Assembly (NCBI RefSeq): GCF_010093445.1
Contig: NZ_PDWW01000016.1
Location: 1-64,000, forward strand
From: Pseudoxanthomonas japonensis
GTDB taxonomy: Bacteria > Pseudomonadota > Gammaproteobacteria > Xanthomonadales > Xanthomonadaceae
Reading direction: 5' to 3'
Length of the DNA: 64,000 bases
This document shows, piece by piece, positions 6,593 through 15,426 of this stretch. Made by a program: the position numbers and the translations under genes. The first letter of the stretch is position 1. Each line of letters begins with the position of its first letter. The notes beneath the pieces were generated by a model, which did no database searches, was not told the origin of the DNA, and saw only the letters and a program-made list of their open reading frames with translations.

Positions 6593-9090
6593 TGACGCTG
6601 GCGCTGGCATGGCGCCAGTTGCGGCGCGACCTCGCCGCGGGGGATGTGCGCATCCTGTTCGCGGCGCTGGTGCTGGCCGTCGTCGCGGTGACTTCGGTCG
6701 GCTTCGTCCCCGATCGCGCGGAACGTGCGCTGGCGATCGAGGCGAACCGCCTGCTCGGCGGCGACGTGGTCGTGCGCGGCGATGCGCCGCCGACCGATGC
6801 CTTGCGCACGCTGGCCGCGGCGCCGGGCCTGCGCGCGACCGAGACGCAGGAGTTGCAGAGCATGATCCGCGCAGGCGAATCGCTCTCGCTGGGCGACTTG
6901 CGTGCACTGGGCGACGGCTTCCCGCTGCGCGGCAGCTTCCGCGTGGTCGACCGCACCGGCGGCGTCGAACGCGATGCCGGTGGCATTCCCGCGCCGGGCA
7001 CGCTGTGGATCAGCCAGGCGGGCGCGGAGACGTTGGGCGCCAGGCCGGGCGACGAGATCGGCATCGGTACGCGCACGCTGAAACTGGCGGCGCTGGTGAC
7101 GCAGGAGCCGGATGCGGCGCTCGACTACTTCAACGTCGCGCCGAAGGTGTTCCTCAATCTCGCCGATCTGCCGTCCACCGGCCTGGTGCAGGAAGGCAGC
7201 CGCCTGCGCTACCGCCTGGTCGTCGCCGGCGATGCCGCGGCCGTCGAGACCTTCACAGCGGGGGTCAAGCCACAGCTGGCGCGCGGCCAGCGCATGGAGA
7301 CCATCCAGGATGCGCGGCCGGAAGTCCGCTCGGCGCTGGATCGCGCCAGCCGCTTCCTCGGCCTCGCCGCGCTGGTGTCGGTCGTGCTGGCGGCCGTCGC
7401 GGTGGCGATGGCCGCGCGCCGGCACAGCGAGCGGCATCTGTCCGGCACCGCGGTGATGCGCTGCCTGGGCGCGCAGCAGCGCACGCTGGTCGGCATCCAT
7501 GTCGGTGAGCTGGTGCTGCTCGGGCTCGCTGCCTGTACGGTCGGCGTGCTGATCGCGTTCGGCCTGCAATGGGGCATCGGCAGTTGGCTGCAGCGATCGC
7601 TGGAGATCGATATTCCGCCGGCGGGGCTGATGCCCGCGCTGCAGGGCTATGGCGTGGGCATGATCGTGCTGCTCGCCTTCGGCGCGCCGCCGGTGCTGGC
7701 GCTGCGTCGCGTACCGGCGTTGCGCGTGCTGCGCCGCGACCTCGACCGTACCGAGCCGAGTGCGTGGCTGGTGGCATTGACCGGTTTCATCGGCCTCGGC
7801 GCGCTGCTGTGGTGGAAGGCGGGCTCGCCGACGCTGGGCACGGCGATGCTGGTCGGCATCGCCGGCACGCTCGCGGTGCTCGCACTGCTGGCGTGGATGC
7901 TGATCCTGCTGGTGCGGCGCGTGCGCTCGCGCCTGCGCGGCAGCCTGCGCTACGGCCTGGCGAACGTCAGTCGTCGCGCGGGCACGTCGATCGCGCAGGT
8001 GTCGGCGCTGGGCCTGGGCCTGATGGCGCTGCTGCTGCTGACCTTCGTGCGCACCGACCTGCTCGACCGCTGGCAGCTCGCGCTGTCGGCGAATGCGCCG
8101 AACCGTTTCATCATCAACGTGCAGCCGGACCAGGTGGATCCGGTAAAGAGCTTCATGCAGGGCCGTGGCCTGTCGGCGGTCGATCTCTACCCGATGATCC
8201 GTGGCCGCCTGGTCGAGCTCAACGGCAAGCCCACCAGTGGCGCCGACTACGAGGACGCCGACGAGCGCACCCAGCGCCGGGCCGACCGCGAGTTCAACCT
8301 GTCGATGGCGGCGACGCTGCGCGACGACAACAAGGTGACCGCCGGCGAATTCTGGACAGGTCGCACGCCAGCGTCGCCGGAGCTGTCGGTGGAGGAAGGT
8401 TTCGCTGACGGGTTGGGATGGAAACTTGGCGACCAGGTGGCCTTCGACATCGCCGGGCAGCGTTTCGAGGGTCGCATCACCAGCCTGCGCAGCGTCGACT
8501 GGGAAAGCTTTCGGCCGAACTTCTTCGTCGTCGCGTCGCCGGGCGCACTCGATGGCTACTCGGCCAGCTACATCACCGCGGTCAGCGTGCCGACGGGCGA
8601 TACCGCCTTCACCCGCGAACTGGTCAACCAGTTCCCCAATCTGTCGGTGATCGACGTCGAGGCCGTGCTGAAGCAGGTGCGCAGCACGGCCGAGCAGGTC
8701 TCACAGGTGGTGCAGGTGGTGTTCTGGTTCTCGCTCGCGGCTGGCCTGCTGGTGCTGATGGCGGCGGTGAGCGCCAGCCAGGACGAACGCCTGCTGGAAG
8801 GTGGCGTGATGCGCGTACTCGGCGGCAGCCGCCGCCAGTTGCGCCTGGCGCAGGCATCGGAGTTCGCGGCGATCGGCTTGCTGGCTGGCTTGGTCGCGGC
8901 GATCGCCGCGTCCGTGCTGTCGGGCGTGGTGGCCACCCAGGTGTTCGAGTTGCCGTGGAAGGCTAACTGGCAGCTGGCTGCCATCGGCGGTGGCCTCGGC
9001 ATGCTGGCCGCGCTGGCTGCGGGTCTGTTCGCGACGAGAAAAGTGCTGGATGCGCCGCCGTCGGTGACGCTGCGCGAGTTGCAATCCTGA
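6589..9090 (+). CDS. ybbP: FtsX-like ABC transporter permease YbbP
   Basis: This 833-residue inner-membrane permease has duplicated FtsX domains. An N-terminal transmembrane helix (LAWRQLRRDLAAGDVRILFAALVLAVVAV) is followed by a periplasmic MacB-PCD-like region, a first FtsX bundle around residues 255-450, a second soluble domain, and a final three-helix FtsX bundle starting near VVFWFSLAAGLLVLMAAVSASQDER. The length and ten-helix layout match YbbP. The start codon overlaps the ybbA stop. Together YbbA and YbbP form a type VII ABC transporter. Confidence 0.9.
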   Translation: MMTLALAWRQLRRDLAAGDVRILFAALVLAVVAVTSVGFVPDRAERALAIEANRLLGGDVVVRGDAPPTDALRTLAAAPGLRATETQELQSMIRAGESLSLGDLRALGDGFPLRGSFRVVDRTGGVERDAGGIPAPGTLWISQAGAETLGARPGDEIGIGTRTLKLAALVTQEPDAALDYFNVAPKVFLNLADLPSTGLVQEGSRLRYRLVVAGDAAAVETFTAGVKPQLARGQRMETIQDARPEVRSALDRASRFLGLAALVSVVLAAVAVAMAARRHSERHLSGTAVMRCLGAQQRTLVGIHVGELVLLGLAACTVGVLIAFGLQWGIGSWLQRSLEIDIPPAGLMPALQGYGVGMIVLLAFGAPPVLALRRVPALRVLRRDLDRTEPSAWLVALTGFIGLGALLWWKAGSPTLGTAMLVGIAGTLAVLALLAWMLILLVRRVRSRLRGSLRYGLANVSRRAGTSIAQVSALGLGLMALLLLTFVRTDLLDRWQLALSANAPNRFIINVQPDQVDPVKSFMQGRGLSAVDLYPMIRGRLVELNGKPTSGADYEDADERTQRRADREFNLSMAATLRDDNKVTAGEFWTGRTPASPELSVEEGFADGLGWKLGDQVAFDIAGQRFEGRITSLRSVDWESFRPNFFVVASPGALDGYSASYITAVSVPTGDTAFTRELVNQFPNLSVIDVEAVLKQVRSTAEQVSQVVQVVFWFSLAAGLLVLMAAVSASQDERLLEGGVMRVLGGSRRQLRLAQASEFAAIGLLAGLVAAIAASVLSGVVATQVFELPWKANWQLAAIGGGLGMLAALAAGLFATRKVLDAPPSVTLRELQS

Positions 9091-9258
9091 TCGGTTTTCA
9101 GCGCAAGCGCGGGCAGTGATGGACGCGCGCATGTCGCGCTTTTGAATCGTCCATGAACTTGCGAAACCCCTGCCACGGGTGGCTATCGCTCAAAAAAGGC
9201 TTGTTTTCAGCGCTTTTGTGATTTGCCGCGACGCATCATTGTCTTTACCCTGAATCGA

Positions 9259-10380
9259 ATGGATGAATTTCGAAGGGGGTGGGGCCGCGTGTTCTTGCGT
9301 AGTGTTTTGATGACGTGCATCACCGGCGCAGCCGCGTTCGCGATGGCCACCGCACAGGCGGAGGAAGCGGGCGACGGTATCGATCTGGGTGGCGCGGTCA
9401 GGTTCAACTACGGCTGGCTCGATTACGGACCATCGAGTGGATTCGATCCCGAACTCGTGCGGATCGATGCGAAAGGCCGCGACGGCGACGCCTTCTTTTC
9501 CCTGCAGTATCGCTGGTACGACGGCTTCGACGCCGTCCACCATGCGTATGCCGGGTGGTCGCTAGACGACGATTCCGACATCCGTGTCGGCGTGCAGCAG
9601 GTGCCGTTCGGGCTGTTGCCCTACGCCTCGCAGAGTTTCTGGTTCGGTTCGGGTTATTACCTCGGCATCGAGGACGACTACGACCTGGGCCTGGTGTGGC
9701 AGCGCGGCGATGCGCGGCACCAGTGGCACGCCGGCGTGTTCGCCGGGGACGAGTACGGAACGGGCGGTCGTCCGGGCCGCTATTCGTTCGATGTCGCGAC
9801 CACCGCTGCGCATCCGTACCGCGAGCGCGAGCGGATCAACCTGCGTTACCAGCATGTCCGCGACGTCGCCGGCGGCGAGATGGCGCTGGGTGCTTCGCTG
9901 TTCTCCGGACGCATCGAGGATCGCGGCAGCGGCGGGCATCATGGCCACCAGGGTGCGGCACTGCACGGACAATGGCGTCACGATGCGTGGACCGTGCAGG
10001 CGCAATGGGCGCGCTACCGGTACGACGTGCCGGGTGACCGCGTGTCGCTGTCGGCGTTCCTGTTCCCGTTCGACATTGCAGCTGAGGCCGATGTGCCGAG
10101 CCTCAACGTGGCCTATGCCGTGCCACGCAGCGGCTGGTTCGATGGCATCACCTGCTACAACAACCTCAGTACCACTCAGCCCACTGGAGGGGCAGGTCTG
10201 AAGCCCTCGTGGCAGAACGTCACCGGCTGCAGCTTCGCCAAGGACAGGATGTTCACCTACGTGGACTGGATCGCCGGCCGCAACATGTGGTTCGTCGGTG
10301 GGCCCGGCGTGGGCATCGAAGCACCCGGTTCGGAGCGCTGGCGCTCGCGCCTCAACATCAATGTCGGCTTCTATTTCTAG
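9259..10380 (+). CDS. Outer-membrane beta-barrel (porin-like) protein
   Basis: A signal peptide (hydrophobic core VLMTCITGAAAFAMATAQA) is followed by amphipathic strands rich in Tyr, Trp and Gly (FFSLQYRWYDGFDAV, HAYAGWSL, IRVGVQQVPFGLLPYASQSFWFGSGYYLG). The chain ends on aromatic residues (NVGFYF), the C-terminal signature of BAM substrates. About 373 residues fits a 16-18-strand porin. The exact start is uncertain: ATG 9259, or GTG 9289 which has AAGGGGGT upstream. The gene lies 86 bp before a betaine-type transporter gene on the same strand, suggesting the pair handles the same solute, which is inference. Confidence 0.75.
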   Translation: MDEFRRGWGRVFLRSVLMTCITGAAAFAMATAQAEEAGDGIDLGGAVRFNYGWLDYGPSSGFDPELVRIDAKGRDGDAFFSLQYRWYDGFDAVHHAYAGWSLDDDSDIRVGVQQVPFGLLPYASQSFWFGSGYYLGIEDDYDLGLVWQRGDARHQWHAGVFAGDEYGTGGRPGRYSFDVATTAAHPYRERERINLRYQHVRDVAGGEMALGASLFSGRIEDRGSGGHHGHQGAALHGQWRHDAWTVQAQWARYRYDVPGDRVSLSAFLFPFDIAAEADVPSLNVAYAVPRSGWFDGITCYNNLSTTQPTGGAGLKPSWQNVTGCSFAKDRMFTYVDWIAGRNMWFVGGPGVGIEAPGSERWRSRLNINVGFYF

Positions 10381-10466
10381 CGCAGGCGCCGTGCAGGCGC
10401 ATTCGACGACGTATCCCTGCCTGCCCGCGGTATGCTGCGGTCGGGCTCTCGAGAAGGAGCATCATC

Positions 10467-12449
10467 ATGACGGATGAAGTCATGCCACCCCGCGCACCGC
10501 GTGCGCGCATCCTCCCCCAGGTCTTCTACCCCTCGGCGGCCCTCGTGCTGGCGCTGGTGGCGTTCTCGCTGCTCGCGCCCGAGACCGCCGAACGCTATTT
10601 CGGCGTCGCCAAGACGTGGGTCGCCCAGGATGCAGGCTGGTTCACCGTGCTGGCGGTGGCCGGATTCCTGGTCTTCATCGTCGGCGTGGCGGTGAGCGGT
10701 TTCGGCCGGCTCAAGCTGGGCCCCGACCACAGCCAGCCGGACTACAACTACGCCACCTGGTTCGCCATGCTGTTCGCCGCCGGCATGGGCATCGGCCTGA
10801 TGTACTTCGGCGTGGCCGAGCCGATCATGCATTTCGCCGATCCGCCGGTGGGCGACGCGCAGACGGTCGCGGCCGCGCGCCAGGCCATGCGCATCACCTT
10901 CTTCCATTGGGGCATCCACGCGTGGGCCATCTACGCGGTGGTCGCGTTGTCGCTGGCCTACTTCGCCTACCGCCACGGTCTGCCGCTGCGTATCCGGTCC
11001 TCGCTGTATCCGCTGATCGGCGAACGCATCCATGGCCCCATCGGCCATGCGGTCGATACCTTCGCAGTGCTGGGCACGATCTTCGGCCTGGCCACGTCGC
11101 TCGGCCTGGGCGTCATCCAGATCAACTCCGGCCTGCACTATCTGTTCGATGCGCCCGTGGGGACCGGGGTGCAGATCGCGCTGATCGCGGTCATTACCCT
11201 GGTGGCCACGGTGTCGGCGTTCACCGGACTGGATCGCGGCGTCCGCCGTCTGTCCGAGGTGAACATGCTGCTGGCCGTGCTGCTGCTGGCGTTCATCCTG
11301 CTGATGGGACCCACCGTGCACCTGCTGCAGGCGTTCGTGCAGAACACGGGCATGTACATCTCCAGCGTGTTCGGCATGACGTTCAACCTGTATGCCTACG
11401 AGCCGTCGGGCTGGATCGGCGGCTGGACGCTGTTCTACTGGGGCTGGTGGATCGCGTGGTCGCCGTTCGTGGGCATGTTCATCGCGCGCATCTCGCGTGG
11501 GCGCACGATCCGCGAGTTCGTCGTCGGCGTGCTGCTGGTGCCGCTGGGCTTCACCTTCCTGTGGATGACCATCTACGGCAACAGCGCGCTGCACATGGTC
11601 ATGACCGAAGGCAAGGAAACGCTGGTACAGGCAGTGGCCAACGACAGCTCCGTCGCCATCTACCAGTTCCTGGAGGGCCTGCCGCTGGCCGGCGTCACCT
11701 CCGCGGTAGCGACGCTGCTGGTCGTCATCTTCTTCGTGACGTCGGCCGATTCGGGTGCGCTGGTGATCGACATGCTGTCGTCGAAGGGCGAAGAAGAGTC
11801 GCCGGTCTGGCAGCGCATCTTCTGGGCGCTGCTGGTGGGGGTGATCGCCATTGCGCTGCTGGCGGCCGGTGGCCTGACCTCGCTGCAGGCCGGCACGATC
11901 GCGGCCGCGCTGCCGTTCACCGTGGTCATGATCCTGATGTGCTGGGGCATGGTGCGCGCGATGCGTCTGGACGTGACCAGGCGGCAGGTGCTGCGGAGCG
12001 CGCGCGCGGCGCCGTTGGCGCTGGCCGGCGCGGATTGGAAGGGGCGCCTGCGTACGCTGGTGCATCAGCCGCGGCAGGCGGAAGTGAAGGCGTTCCTGTT
12101 GGAGAGCGTGCGCCCGGCGCTGGCCGAGGTTGCCGCCGAACTGCAGGCGCAGGGACTGACCGCTGGTGTCGGCGGTGGCGAGGACGGCCGCGTCTGGTTG
12201 GAGGTCGGCCACGGCGAGGAAATGGATTTCTTCTATTCGGTGCGGCCACAGCCTTACCAGCCGCCCGCGTTCGTGCTGGACGATCCGCGTCGCCATCGCG
12301 ATGACGCATCCATGTACTACAGGGCCGAAGTCCACCTGCGCGAAGGCGGGCAGGATTACGACGTGATGGGGTGGCGCAAGCAGGACATCATCCACGACGT
12401 CCTGGACCAGTACCACCGTCACCTGCAGTTCCTCGATACGGTGCGCTGA
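10467..12449 (+). CDS. BCCT family betaine/choline-type transporter
   Basis: This 660-residue secondary transporter has twelve predicted membrane helices. The BCCT hallmarks are present: GMGIGLMYFGVAEP near residue 110 and the tryptophan-rich segment FYWGWWIAWSPFVGMFIARISRGRTIREF in helix 8. A cytoplasmic C-terminal domain of about 150 residues (ending HDVLDQYHRHLQFLDTVR) resembles the BetT osmosensing tail, which points to choline or betaine uptake coupled to protons and controlled by osmolality. GAAGGAG sits seven bases before the ATG. It converges on rtcB, and a terminator hairpin separates the two. Confidence 0.93.
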   Translation: MTDEVMPPRAPRARILPQVFYPSAALVLALVAFSLLAPETAERYFGVAKTWVAQDAGWFTVLAVAGFLVFIVGVAVSGFGRLKLGPDHSQPDYNYATWFAMLFAAGMGIGLMYFGVAEPIMHFADPPVGDAQTVAAARQAMRITFFHWGIHAWAIYAVVALSLAYFAYRHGLPLRIRSSLYPLIGERIHGPIGHAVDTFAVLGTIFGLATSLGLGVIQINSGLHYLFDAPVGTGVQIALIAVITLVATVSAFTGLDRGVRRLSEVNMLLAVLLLAFILLMGPTVHLLQAFVQNTGMYISSVFGMTFNLYAYEPSGWIGGWTLFYWGWWIAWSPFVGMFIARISRGRTIREFVVGVLLVPLGFTFLWMTIYGNSALHMVMTEGKETLVQAVANDSSVAIYQFLEGLPLAGVTSAVATLLVVIFFVTSADSGALVIDMLSSKGEEESPVWQRIFWALLVGVIAIALLAAGGLTSLQAGTIAAALPFTVVMILMCWGMVRAMRLDVTRRQVLRSARAAPLALAGADWKGRLRTLVHQPRQAEVKAFLLESVRPALAEVAAELQAQGLTAGVGGGEDGRVWLEVGHGEEMDFFYSVRPQPYQPPAFVLDDPRRHRDDASMYYRAEVHLREGGQDYDVMGWRKQDIIHDVLDQYHRHLQFLDTVR

Positions 12450-12481
12450 AAAAAAGCGGGCCATCCATCCGGATGGCCCGC
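12449..12481 (-). terminator. Intrinsic terminator of rtcB
   Basis: An 11-bp perfect stem (12456-12466 with 12471-12481, loop of four) is followed on the minus strand by seven Ts (12455-12449). It lies 17 bp beyond the rtcB stop. On the plus strand there is no U tract after the stem, so it mainly ends minus-strand transcription; it touches the stop codon of the BCCT gene. Confidence 0.85.
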
Positions 12482-12498
12482 CTGGCCGGGGTGGCGCT

Positions 12499-13722
12499 TC
12501 ACCCCTTGATGCACACCACCTGACGCAGCGTGTGGACGACTTCCACCAGGTCGGACTGCGCGGCCATCACCGCGTCGATGTCCTTGTAGGCCGCTGGCGA
12601 TTCGTCGATCACTCCCGCATCCTTGCGGCATTCGACATGCGCCGTCGCCTCGCGATGCTGCGACAGCGTGATCTGCTGGCGCGCGGCGGTACGGCTCATC
12701 ACGCGGCCGGCGCCGTGGCTGCAGCTGTGGAAGCTGTCCGCATTGCCCCTGCCGCGCACGATGAAGCTCTTCGCGCCCATGCTGCCGGGAATGATCCCCA
12801 GCTCGCCGGCACGCGCGCTCACCGCACCCTTGCGGGTCACCAGCAGGTCCACGCCACCGTGCGTCTCCTTCTGCACGTAGTTGTGGTGGCAGTTGACCGC
12901 CATCTTCTCCAACTGGAACTTCGGCAGACGATGGCGCATCTCGGCCAGCACGCGCGACATCATCGCCTCGCGGTTCTCGCGGGCATAGTCCTGCGCCCAC
13001 GACACCGCTTCCACGTAGTCGTCGAACAACGGCTCGCCTTCCATGAAGAAAGCCAGGTCCTTGTCCGGCAAGTGGAAGCCCAGCACACGGTGCGCCAGCT
13101 GCTCGCGCGCCCGCTCGATGAAGTAGGTGCCGATCAGGTTGCCGGTGCCGCGCGAGCCGCTGTGCAGCATCACCCAGACGGCATCGCTTTCGTCGAGGCA
13201 GAGCTCGATGAAGTGGTTGCCGCCGCCCAGCGTGCCGATCTGGCAGCCAAGCTTGTCGGTGCGCACCTTGCGGTGCTTCTGCTTGATCACTTCGAGGCGC
13301 TCGACCAGTCCGGACTGCGCGATGCGCGTGCCGATGCTGTCGGGCAGCTTCCAGTGCTCGCCGCCCCGGCCGTTGCCGACCGGGACGCTGCGCTCGATGC
13401 CGGAACGCAGTTGCGCCAGGCTGTCGGGCAGGTCCTTCGCGCGCAGCGTGGTCCGCACCGCGGCCATGCCGCAGCCGATGTCCACGCCGACCGCCGCCGG
13501 GATGATCGCGCCGCGGGTCGGGATGACCGAACCCACCGTCGCACCCTTGCCCAGGTGCACGTCGGGCATCACCGCGACCCACGGCCCGACGAACGGGATG
13601 GAGGCGATGTGCTGCAATTGCTCGTGGGCCTGCTGCTCCAGCGGCACGCCGCGCACCCAGCCCTTGATCGGCGTGGTGCTGCCTTCTGCGTGCAGCAGTT
13701 CGAATTGGGTTTGCATGTTCAT
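12499..13722 (-). CDS. rtcB: RtcB family RNA ligase
   Basis: This 407-residue RtcB joins RNA ends carrying 2',3'-cyclic phosphate or 3'-phosphate to 5'-OH, using Mn2+ and GTP, in tRNA and rRNA repair. Visible are the metal-site motifs DVHLGKG and VGVDIGCGM (Asp and Cys ligands), GGGNHF, LHSGSRGTGN, NCHHNY, and SHGAGRVMSR, which contains the guanylylated His. The length matches the family. An AGGA box lies upstream of the ATG. It lies 145 bp downstream of the slipin gene on the same strand, and a REP pair lies between them. No rtcA (RNA cyclase) or rtcR regulator is present in the window. Confidence 0.95.
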   Translation of the reverse strand: MNMQTQFELLHAEGSTTPIKGWVRGVPLEQQAHEQLQHIASIPFVGPWVAVMPDVHLGKGATVGSVIPTRGAIIPAAVGVDIGCGMAAVRTTLRAKDLPDSLAQLRSGIERSVPVGNGRGGEHWKLPDSIGTRIAQSGLVERLEVIKQKHRKVRTDKLGCQIGTLGGGNHFIELCLDESDAVWVMLHSGSRGTGNLIGTYFIERAREQLAHRVLGFHLPDKDLAFFMEGEPLFDDYVEAVSWAQDYARENREAMMSRVLAEMRHRLPKFQLEKMAVNCHHNYVQKETHGGVDLLVTRKGAVSARAGELGIIPGSMGAKSFIVRGRGNADSFHSCSHGAGRVMSRTAARQQITLSQHREATAHVECRKDAGVIDESPAAYKDIDAVMAAQSDLVEVVHTLRQVVCIKG

Positions 13723-13745
13723 GTGATGTCCTAGTCCTTAATCTT

Positions 13746-13825
13746 TGTAGGAGCGCCCCATGGGCGCGATGCTCCTGCTTTCGCTTCTTCCCTGAAAAGC
13801 ATCGCGCCCCTGGGGCGCTCCTACA
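13746..13825. repeat. GTAG-type REP pair between slipin and rtcB
   Basis: Two inverted REP units begin TGTAGGAGCGCCCC and end GGGGCGCTCCTACA. It is the same family as 2098-2173, with a different 20-base centre. It fills the slipin-rtcB gap. In a shared transcript it would form a large stem-loop that could stabilise upstream mRNA or reduce read-through. Confidence 0.85.
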
Positions 13826-13867
13826 GAAAGCCTGTCGCGGCGGATCCGTCCACCGCACAGGGCCTTG

Positions 13868-14986
13868 CTACTTCAATGTCACCAATTGCTTCAGCACGCC
13901 ATCCAGACCGCCGAACACGGTGAGCTTGTCGATCTTCTCGGTGACTTTTTCCAAGGCCTCCAATTCCTTCAGGCGCATCAGCACCGGGGACTCGTCGATC
14001 AGCTTCGCGGTGTTCAGCAGGGAACGCGTGGCGTTCGCCTCCTCGCGACGGCGGATCACGTTGGCTTGCGCCTGCTTCTCCGCCTGCACCACCGCGTTGA
14101 GGATCTCCTTCATCTCGCCCGGCAGGATCACGTCCTTCACGCCCACGCCCAGCACCTCCACGCCGAGGCCGGTCAACTGGCCACGCACGTGCGCGAAGAT
14201 GTCGGCGTCCAGCGAGGCCTTGTCGCCCAGCAGCTCGTCCAGCGTCTTGGCGGAAACCGCCTTGCGCAGGCCGTACTGCAGTTCGCGGTAGACGACGTCG
14301 CCGACCTTGGCCACCTTGGTGCGCGCCGCCACCACGTCGGTGACGCGGGTGCTGGCGGCCAGGTTCACGCGCAGGCTGACCTTGTCGCGGGTCAACAGCT
14401 CCTGACCCGATACTTCGATCGTCTGCACGCGCAGGTCGACCACATCCACCGCCACGTTCTTCTGGAAATTCCAGAAGGCGTAGGCGCCGGGCGCGAGCGT
14501 GCGCTCGAGCTTGCCGTCGACGAACACCAGGCCGGCGGACTCCGCCGGTACGTCGGCCACCACCGCCAGCTTCGACAGCGTGCCCAGCTGGCGCAGGCGC
14601 CGCGCGACGGCAGCGTCCACCTCCAGCGACGCCAGCGTCACCGCCTGCACCTCGACCTTCACCAGGCCGATCCAGTACAGGCGCCGCGAGCCGGGCGGCA
14701 GCACGTCTTCCAGCTTGCCGTTCTTCAGCACCAGGCCTACCTGGTCCACCCCGATATCGGCGTGCACGAAGGTCTCGCCCAGGCGGTTGCCCAGGCCGAC
14801 GATCAGTGCGTCGACGTCGTGGCCGGCGTATTCCGGCACGGCGATGTTGAAGGTGCGCACCTCGGTCCGACCCATCGGGTCGAACCAGCGGTACACGCCG
14901 GGTGCGAGCACGCGCTCGAACCGACGGTTGCGATACACCAGGCCGCGCTCGCCGTCACCGATCACGACCCTCTTGGTCCAGAACAT
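13868..14986 (-). CDS. Slipin family SPFH/band 7 protein
   Basis: This 372-residue protein has an SPFH domain (about residues 150-330: VDVVDLRVQTIEVSGQELLT, then LAASTRV and RELQYGLR) and a C-terminal Ala/Glu-rich helix (AVVQAEKQAQANVIRRREEANATRSL) that should oligomerise. The first 140 residues, which contain VVIGDGERGLVYRNRRFERVLAPGVY and a similar second copy GLVLKNGKLEDVLPPG, repeat a short beta-rich module before the SPFH part. There is no clear N-terminal membrane anchor. AAGGAG lies nine bases before the ATG. Slipin genes are recurrent neighbours of rtcB in bacterial RNA-repair clusters, and here both share a strand with tRNA-like sequences upstream. Confidence 0.9.
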   Translation of the reverse strand: MFWTKRVVIGDGERGLVYRNRRFERVLAPGVYRWFDPMGRTEVRTFNIAVPEYAGHDVDALIVGLGNRLGETFVHADIGVDQVGLVLKNGKLEDVLPPGSRRLYWIGLVKVEVQAVTLASLEVDAAVARRLRQLGTLSKLAVVADVPAESAGLVFVDGKLERTLAPGAYAFWNFQKNVAVDVVDLRVQTIEVSGQELLTRDKVSLRVNLAASTRVTDVVAARTKVAKVGDVVYRELQYGLRKAVSAKTLDELLGDKASLDADIFAHVRGQLTGLGVEVLGVGVKDVILPGEMKEILNAVVQAEKQAQANVIRRREEANATRSLLNTAKLIDESPVLMRLKELEALEKVTEKIDKLTVFGGLDGVLKQLVTLK

Positions 14987-15305
14987 GGCGTTGTTCTCCT
15001 TGTTGGCTCTGGTGGTTCGATCCTGTTGTGGAACACCGTCGCGGAGGATCGAATGCCGCAGCGGTGGGGTGTCAACGGCACGTGCCGTCGACGGAAGAAG
15101 GTGGAAACGCCCCTGGACGGAGGCGGTGCGGACAGCCGGCGCTGTCGGCGGAGGCGTCGCCACGTTGCAGCGATCCGGAGATCGCAGCGACCGTGGCGTG
15201 CCTCCGCGTCGAGGGCGCGGTGCCGGCACCGTCCCCGCTGCAGTGCGCTGCCTTCCTGCATTCCATCGCGGAAAGACGACGCACCGCACGGGGTGTTTCC
15301 TGGGA
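14987..15305 (-). other. Long structured leader of the slipin gene, no gene seen
   Basis: No plausible coding region is present. Minus-strand RNA from here would contain several short perfect hairpins: 15219-15230 (GGTGCCGGCACC palindrome), 15170-15185 (GCGATC stem), 15131-15146 (GACAGC stem), 15076-15087 (CGGCACGTGCCG palindrome), and 15016-15053 (9-bp stem TTCGATCCT/AGGATCGAA). The leader ends with the slipin Shine-Dalgarno AAGGAG. It continues from the tRNA-like pair at 15354-15497. No sigma-54 or convincing sigma-70 promoter could be placed inside it. Confidence 0.5.
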
Positions 15306-15356
15306 GGGACTTTCGTCCCGGTGTCATGACGTGAAAGGTCATGTGCCCTTGCGGGC
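15306..15356 (-). ncRNA. Hairpin series with two GNRA tetraloops downstream of the tRNA-like pair
   Basis: Read on the minus strand, three stem-loops follow each other: GCCC-GCAA-GGGC (15356-15345), CATGAC-N7-GTCATG (15343-15325) and GGGAC-GAAA-GTCCC (15319-15306). GCAA and GAAA are GNRA tetraloops on the minus strand only; the plus strand would have TTGC and TTTC. This orients the RNA in the same direction as slipin and rtcB. Function is unknown. Confidence 0.55.
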
Positions 15357-15426
15357 GTTGGAGCGGGAATCGAACCCGCGACCGTCGGAGTTAACGTCCG
15401 ATGCTCTTCCCATCTGAGCTATCCAG
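15354..15426 (-). ncRNA. Degenerate tRNA-like sequence A (intact D, anticodon and T arms, defective acceptor)
   Basis: The minus strand reads a normal D arm (GCTC-AGATGGGAA-GAGC), a 5-bp anticodon stem TCGGA/TCCGA with the 7-base loop CGTTAAC, a 5-base variable region and a perfect T arm (GCGGG-TTCGATT-CCCGC). The position after C32 is G instead of the universal U33, and the triplet in the anticodon place is TTA, which would pair with the stop codon UAA. Only four acceptor pairs (TGGA/TCCA) form next to the arms and no CCA follows; instead the 3' side continues AACGCC. It is therefore unlikely to be a working translation tRNA, and more likely a tRNA mimic or relic. Confidence 0.6.
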
